The notes under the pieces were generated by a model. The model was not told the DNA's origin. It made no database searches and was given only the letters and a program-made list of their open reading frames with translations. From Teichococcus deserti (GTDB lineage Bacteria; Pseudomonadota; Alphaproteobacteria; Acetobacterales; Acetobacteraceae): a DNA stretch of 34,418 bases. A program made the position numbers and the translations under genes. Numbering within the stretch: position 1 is the first letter of the stretch; each line of letters starts with the position of its first letter. Shown here piece after piece: positions 32,115-34,418 of this stretch. The stretch covers positions 1-34,418 of the forward strand of contig NZ_MLCO01000084.1 of the NCBI RefSeq assembly GCF_001982615.1, written 5' to 3'.

Positions 32115-32966
32115 ATGCTGACCGAGCTTCGCCCCGGCGTCTTCGCCCGCCGCGACCCCGAGGGCGCCGCCGCCCCCGTCATCTTCGACATCCCGCGCAG
32201 CGGGGCCGAATATCCGCGCGACTTCCGCAGCATCGCGGCGCTGACCGACCTGCAGCGCTCGATCTCGATGTATGTCGAGGAATGCTATGCCGACGTCACC
32301 AGGGCCGGCGCCACCTGGCTCTACGCCTGCTTCCCCAATGCCTATATCGACCCCAACCGCCATGCGCTGGACATCGACCCGGCGGCGCTGGACGGCGAAT
32401 GGCCGGAGGCGCTGAAGCCCTCGCCCAAGACCAGCGCCGGCATCGGGCTGATCCCCATGGTCTGCGCGGGGACCAGGCCGCTCTATGACGGCAAGCTCAG
32501 CATCGCCGATGTGCGCAACCGGCTCGACAACTACTACCTGCCATACCACGGCGAACTCGCCCGGCTGCTGCAGGCGGCGCGCCAGAAGTCTGGCGTGGCC
32601 TATCACCTGTCCTGCCACTCCATGCCGGCCGTCGCCGCCAGTGGGCCGGATGCCGGGCAGCGGCGCTCGGATTTCGACCTCGGCGACCGCAACGGCACCA
32701 CCTGCGCGCCCGAGCTCGTCGAGGTGGTGGAAAAGACGCTCGCCGGCTTCGGCTATAAGGTCACCCGCAACGCGCATTTCATCGGCGCCGAATGCGTCCG
32801 CCAGCACGGCAACCCGGCGGGCGGCATCCACAGCCTGCAGATCGAGATGAATCGTGGCCTCTACATGGACGAGGCGGCGCGGACCCGCCGGCCGGAACTT
32901 GGCCAGGTGCGCGACCATCTGACCGCCGTGGCCACGGCCGTCGCCGCGCTCGCCGGCCGGGCCTGA
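32115..32966 (+). CDS. N-formylglutamate amidohydrolase family protein
   Basis: A 283-residue protein of the N-formylglutamate amidohydrolase (FGase/HutG-like) family; the type enzyme frees glutamate and formate from N-formylglutamate at the end of histidine breakdown. Marks are YACFPNAYIDPNRHALDID, RPLYDGKLSIADVRNRLDNYYLPYH, the CHSMP segment (167-171) and DFDLGDRNGTTC (186-197). The N-terminal PHSG motif of the family reads PRSG (27-30), so a usual His is Arg28. No other hut gene is nearby, so another N-acyl amino acid may be the substrate. I chose the second ATG because GGAG is 9 nt before it; the first, at 32100, adds five residues. Confidence 0.9.
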   Translation: MLTELRPGVFARRDPEGAAAPVIFDIPRSGAEYPRDFRSIAALTDLQRSISMYVEECYADVTRAGATWLYACFPNAYIDPNRHALDIDPAALDGEWPEALKPSPKTSAGIGLIPMVCAGTRPLYDGKLSIADVRNRLDNYYLPYHGELARLLQAARQKSGVAYHLSCHSMPAVAASGPDAGQRRSDFDLGDRNGTTCAPELVEVVEKTLAGFGYKVTRNAHFIGAECVRQHGNPAGGIHSLQIEMNRGLYMDEAARTRRPELGQVRDHLTAVATAVAALAGRA

Positions 32967-33300
32967 AACACGTCTGCCTGGACGGTCCTGCCTTGACGGT
33001 CCCTGGGGAGTCCTGCCTGGGGTCCAGGCTGATCCAGCAGGTCACCCCCGCCACACCCTCGTGGAAGGGCAGGTAGATGTCCCTCGGCATCGCTGCGGGC
33101 CGAGCCCGGGCAAGACGGCGGGGCCGATGCCTCGTTCAGGGCGCGGCCAGGACCGGCACGGCCGATAGGGCGAGCGCGGCAGCCGCCTGGGAACCGCACC
33201 GGGAGACGGGTCGGTCAGCCCCCGCCTGGCCGGCCCCGCTTGGCAAGGGTGGCGCCACGGTGGCAGGCTGGCCTTCCCTAGCGAGAAGGCTGCCCCTGCC
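32967..33300. other. 334-nt gap between FGase-like and flavoprotein genes
   Basis: No intact gene is seen. The left third carries on the minus strand a short stretch that resembles part of a phytanoyl-CoA dioxygenase. It also holds short direct repeats (GACGGTCC twice, GTCCTGCC twice). The remainder is GC-rich with no hairpin followed by a T-tract. A ribosome-binding site (GAGAAGG) for the flavoprotein lies at the right end. Confidence 0.4.
32992..33090 (-). pseudogene. Possible remnant of a phytanoyl-CoA dioxygenase-like gene
   Basis: The minus strand reads MPRDIYLPFHEGVAGVTCW followed by ISLDPRQDSPGTVK. This resembles the core of PhyH-type Fe(II)/2-oxoglutarate dioxygenases, where an HxD metal motif is followed by Y-x-P and then W-[IL]-x-L-D. 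The HxD position reads PRD, so one ligand would be lost. Both sides stop looking like the family at once, and the frame runs into the antisense of the FGase-like gene. The resemblance covers only about 33 residues and may be chance. Confidence 0.28.
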
Positions 33301-34245
33301 ATGCCCTTGCCCGTCGCGCTGCAGAACCGCCTGGCCATCCCCGCCGTGGCCGCGCCGATGTTCCTGGTCTCCGGCCCCGACCTGGTGGTGGAGACCTGCA
33401 AGGCCGGCCTGCTGGGCACCTTCCCGACGCTGAACCAGCGGACCACGGACGCCTATGTCGACTGGCTGCAGGAGATCGCCTCCCGGCTGGCGGCGGCGCC
33501 GGCCGCCGCGCCCTTCGGCGTCAACCTGATCGTCCACCGCAGCAACAAGCGGCTGGAGGCCGATCTGAAGGCGACGGTCGACAACCGCGTCCCGCTGGTC
33601 ATCACCTCGCTCGGCGCGGTGAAGGAGGTGGTGGAGGCGGTGCATGGCTATGGCGGGCTGGTGTTCCACGACGTCATCAACCTGCGCCATGCCGCCAAGG
33701 CGGCTGAGGCCGGCGTCGACGGGCTGATCGCCGTCTGCAACGGCGCCGGCGGCCATGCCGGCACGCTGAACCCCTTCGCCTTCCTGACCGAGCTGCGGCA
33801 GATCTTCGACGGCACGCTGCTGCTGGGCGGCTCGATCGGCCAGGGGCGGCAGGTCGCGGCGGCGCAGCTGATGGGCGCCGACCTGGCCTATATCGGCACC
33901 CGCTTCGTCGCCACCGCCGAGAGCATGGCGCCGGCAGAATACAAGCAGATGGTGCTGGAGGCCTCGGCCAAGGACATCGTCTACACGGCGGCGATCAGCG
34001 GGGTGAAGGCGAATTTCCTGCGCGCCTCGATCGTTGCCGCCGGGCTGGACCCGGACAAGCTGGACGAGGCCGCCGGCGGCAACCTGTCCGAGCACGAGAA
34101 GCGGCCCTGGAAGAACATCTGGTCGGCGGGGCATGGCGTCGGCAGCATCGACGACCTGCCGACGGCGGCGGCGCTCTGCGCCCGGCTGATCGAGGAGTAT
34201 CGCGCCGTCGCCCCGCGCGCCGTCCTGGCCGACGCGGCGGATTGA
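33301..34245 (+). CDS. NAD(P)H-dependent flavin oxidoreductase / nitronate monooxygenase family
   Basis: A 314-residue FMN-dependent TIM-barrel protein of the nitronate monooxygenase (2-nitropropane dioxygenase-like) family. Marks are IPAVAAPMFLVSGPDLVVETCKAGLLGTFP at the N terminus (FMN-binding APM), PFGVNLIVHRSN, the phosphate-binding and catalytic region CNGAGGHAGTLNPFAF (146-161, His152 as the likely base), and LGGSIGQGRQVAAAQLMGADLAYIGTRFVAT, the second FMN phosphate site. Members oxidise propionate-3-nitronate or act as quinone or enoyl reductases. GAGAAGG lies about 11 nt before the ATG. It stands alone, and its role may be protective rather than part of the upstream block. Confidence 0.93.
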   Translation: MPLPVALQNRLAIPAVAAPMFLVSGPDLVVETCKAGLLGTFPTLNQRTTDAYVDWLQEIASRLAAAPAAAPFGVNLIVHRSNKRLEADLKATVDNRVPLVITSLGAVKEVVEAVHGYGGLVFHDVINLRHAAKAAEAGVDGLIAVCNGAGGHAGTLNPFAFLTELRQIFDGTLLLGGSIGQGRQVAAAQLMGADLAYIGTRFVATAESMAPAEYKQMVLEASAKDIVYTAAISGVKANFLRASIVAAGLDPDKLDEAAGGNLSEHEKRPWKNIWSAGHGVGSIDDLPTAAALCARLIEEYRAVAPRAVLADAAD

Positions 34246-34325
34246 CTGTCCGGTATCCTTCGGGCCCCGCCGCGATGCCCTGACAGCAGGCCAATGAGGC
34301 GCTGGTCTCCCAACGGCCGGTCATC

Positions 34326-34370
34326 AGAAAAAAGAAGGGGGTGCGGGGGAATTCATTCCCCCGCCCTGCC
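34326..34370 (-). terminator. Hairpin element copy 5 near the right window edge
   Basis: AAAAAAGAAGGGGGT precedes a perfect 9-bp stem GCGGGGGAA/TTCCCCCGC (34343-34351 with 34356-34364) with loop TTCA. Read on the minus strand the stem is followed by a C-tract and TTCTTTTTT, a good terminator. This suggests a minus-strand gene ending just to the right; the last bases can be read as Tyr-Gly-Thr-Lys-stop on that strand (stop at 34403-34405), too little to call a gene. Confidence 0.68.
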
Positions 34371-34397
34371 CTGTTGTCCCCTGCCCTGTTCTCCCCT
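34368..34397. repeat. 15-bp tandem repeat, two copies
   Basis: GCCCTGTTGTCCCCT (34368-34382) and GCCCTGTTCTCCCCT (34383-34397) differ at one base, and a partial third unit follows. They lie directly after hairpin element copy 5. Probably a slippage product; no function is visible. Confidence 0.6.
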
Positions 34398-34418
34398 GCC
34401 CTTCACTTCGTCCCGTAA

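Noticed and set aside
33136-34134. Minus-strand 332-codon frame opposite the flavoprotein gene
   Set aside because: Antisense shadow of the nitronate monooxygenase-type gene; no family motif and no ribosome-binding site.
34383-34418. Partial minus-strand gene at the right edge
   Set aside because: A Tyr-Gly-Thr-Lys-stop reading exists and suits the orientation of the nearby terminator, but four codons cannot support a gene call.

Overview
The window is very GC-rich and gene-dense. Its gene content (a TctC/Bug solute-binding protein, an IlvD/Edd sugar-acid dehydratase, CaiB/BaiF CoA-transferase, M81/MlrC protein, HyuA/HyuB, several IclR and GntR regulators, a DUF47-Pit pair) fits an environmental alphaproteobacterium, plausibly Acetobacteraceae (Roseomonas-like). 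That placement is inference from gene style, not from a marker gene. I see no rRNA, tRNA, CRISPR array, transposase or phage gene.

Layout. (1) 1-5951: a CaiB/BaiF CoA-transferase cut by the window edge, divergent from an IclR regulator; a flavin-reductase-like protein; a two-part alpha/beta-hydrolase-like protein of unknown role; a NUDIX hydrolase; and a DUF47-Pit phosphate-transport operon with a PHO-box-like site upstream. (2) 6000-8518, minus strand: an M81 (MlrC-type) metallopeptidase translationally coupled to a MetX-like alpha/beta hydrolase. (3) 8614-12688: a YqaA-type membrane protein, a LuxR-type regulator, a 28-codon hydrophobic ORF coupled to a LysE-type exporter, and an M20 amidohydrolase. 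(4) 12887-18973: a minus-strand sugar-acid operon ordered tctC, aldehyde dehydrogenase, IlvD/Edd dehydratase, RraA-like protein, with a divergent GntR/FadR regulator and a strong terminator at its end. (5) 19277-31820: a gamma-glutamyltransferase-fold hydrolase that lacks key gamma-glutamyl-binding residues, a convergent IclR regulator, then hyuA-hyuB, a peptide-type ABC importer (binding protein, permease, fused permease-ATPase, ATPase) and an SDR dehydrogenase. (6) 32115-34245: an N-formylglutamate-amidohydrolase-family protein and a nitronate-monooxygenase-type flavoprotein, separated by a gap with a possible dioxygenase remnant.

How the genes may work together. Most of the window looks like scavenging of organic acids, amides and small peptides: uptake by a Bug-type system and an ABC importer, cleavage of amide and lactam bonds (GGT-fold hydrolase, HyuAB, M20, M81, FGase-like), then oxidation (ALDH, SDR, flavin enzymes). 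Each block has its own one-component regulator.

The least expected feature is non-coding. Five copies of one hairpin element (purine tract, GGGGTCC-like box, perfect 9-10 bp stem with a 4-nt loop) sit at gene borders. Their stems differ by paired changes, so the fold rather than the sequence is kept. Most copies can act as terminators. Two face each other around a structured gap of about 150 bp upstream of the GGT-like gene.
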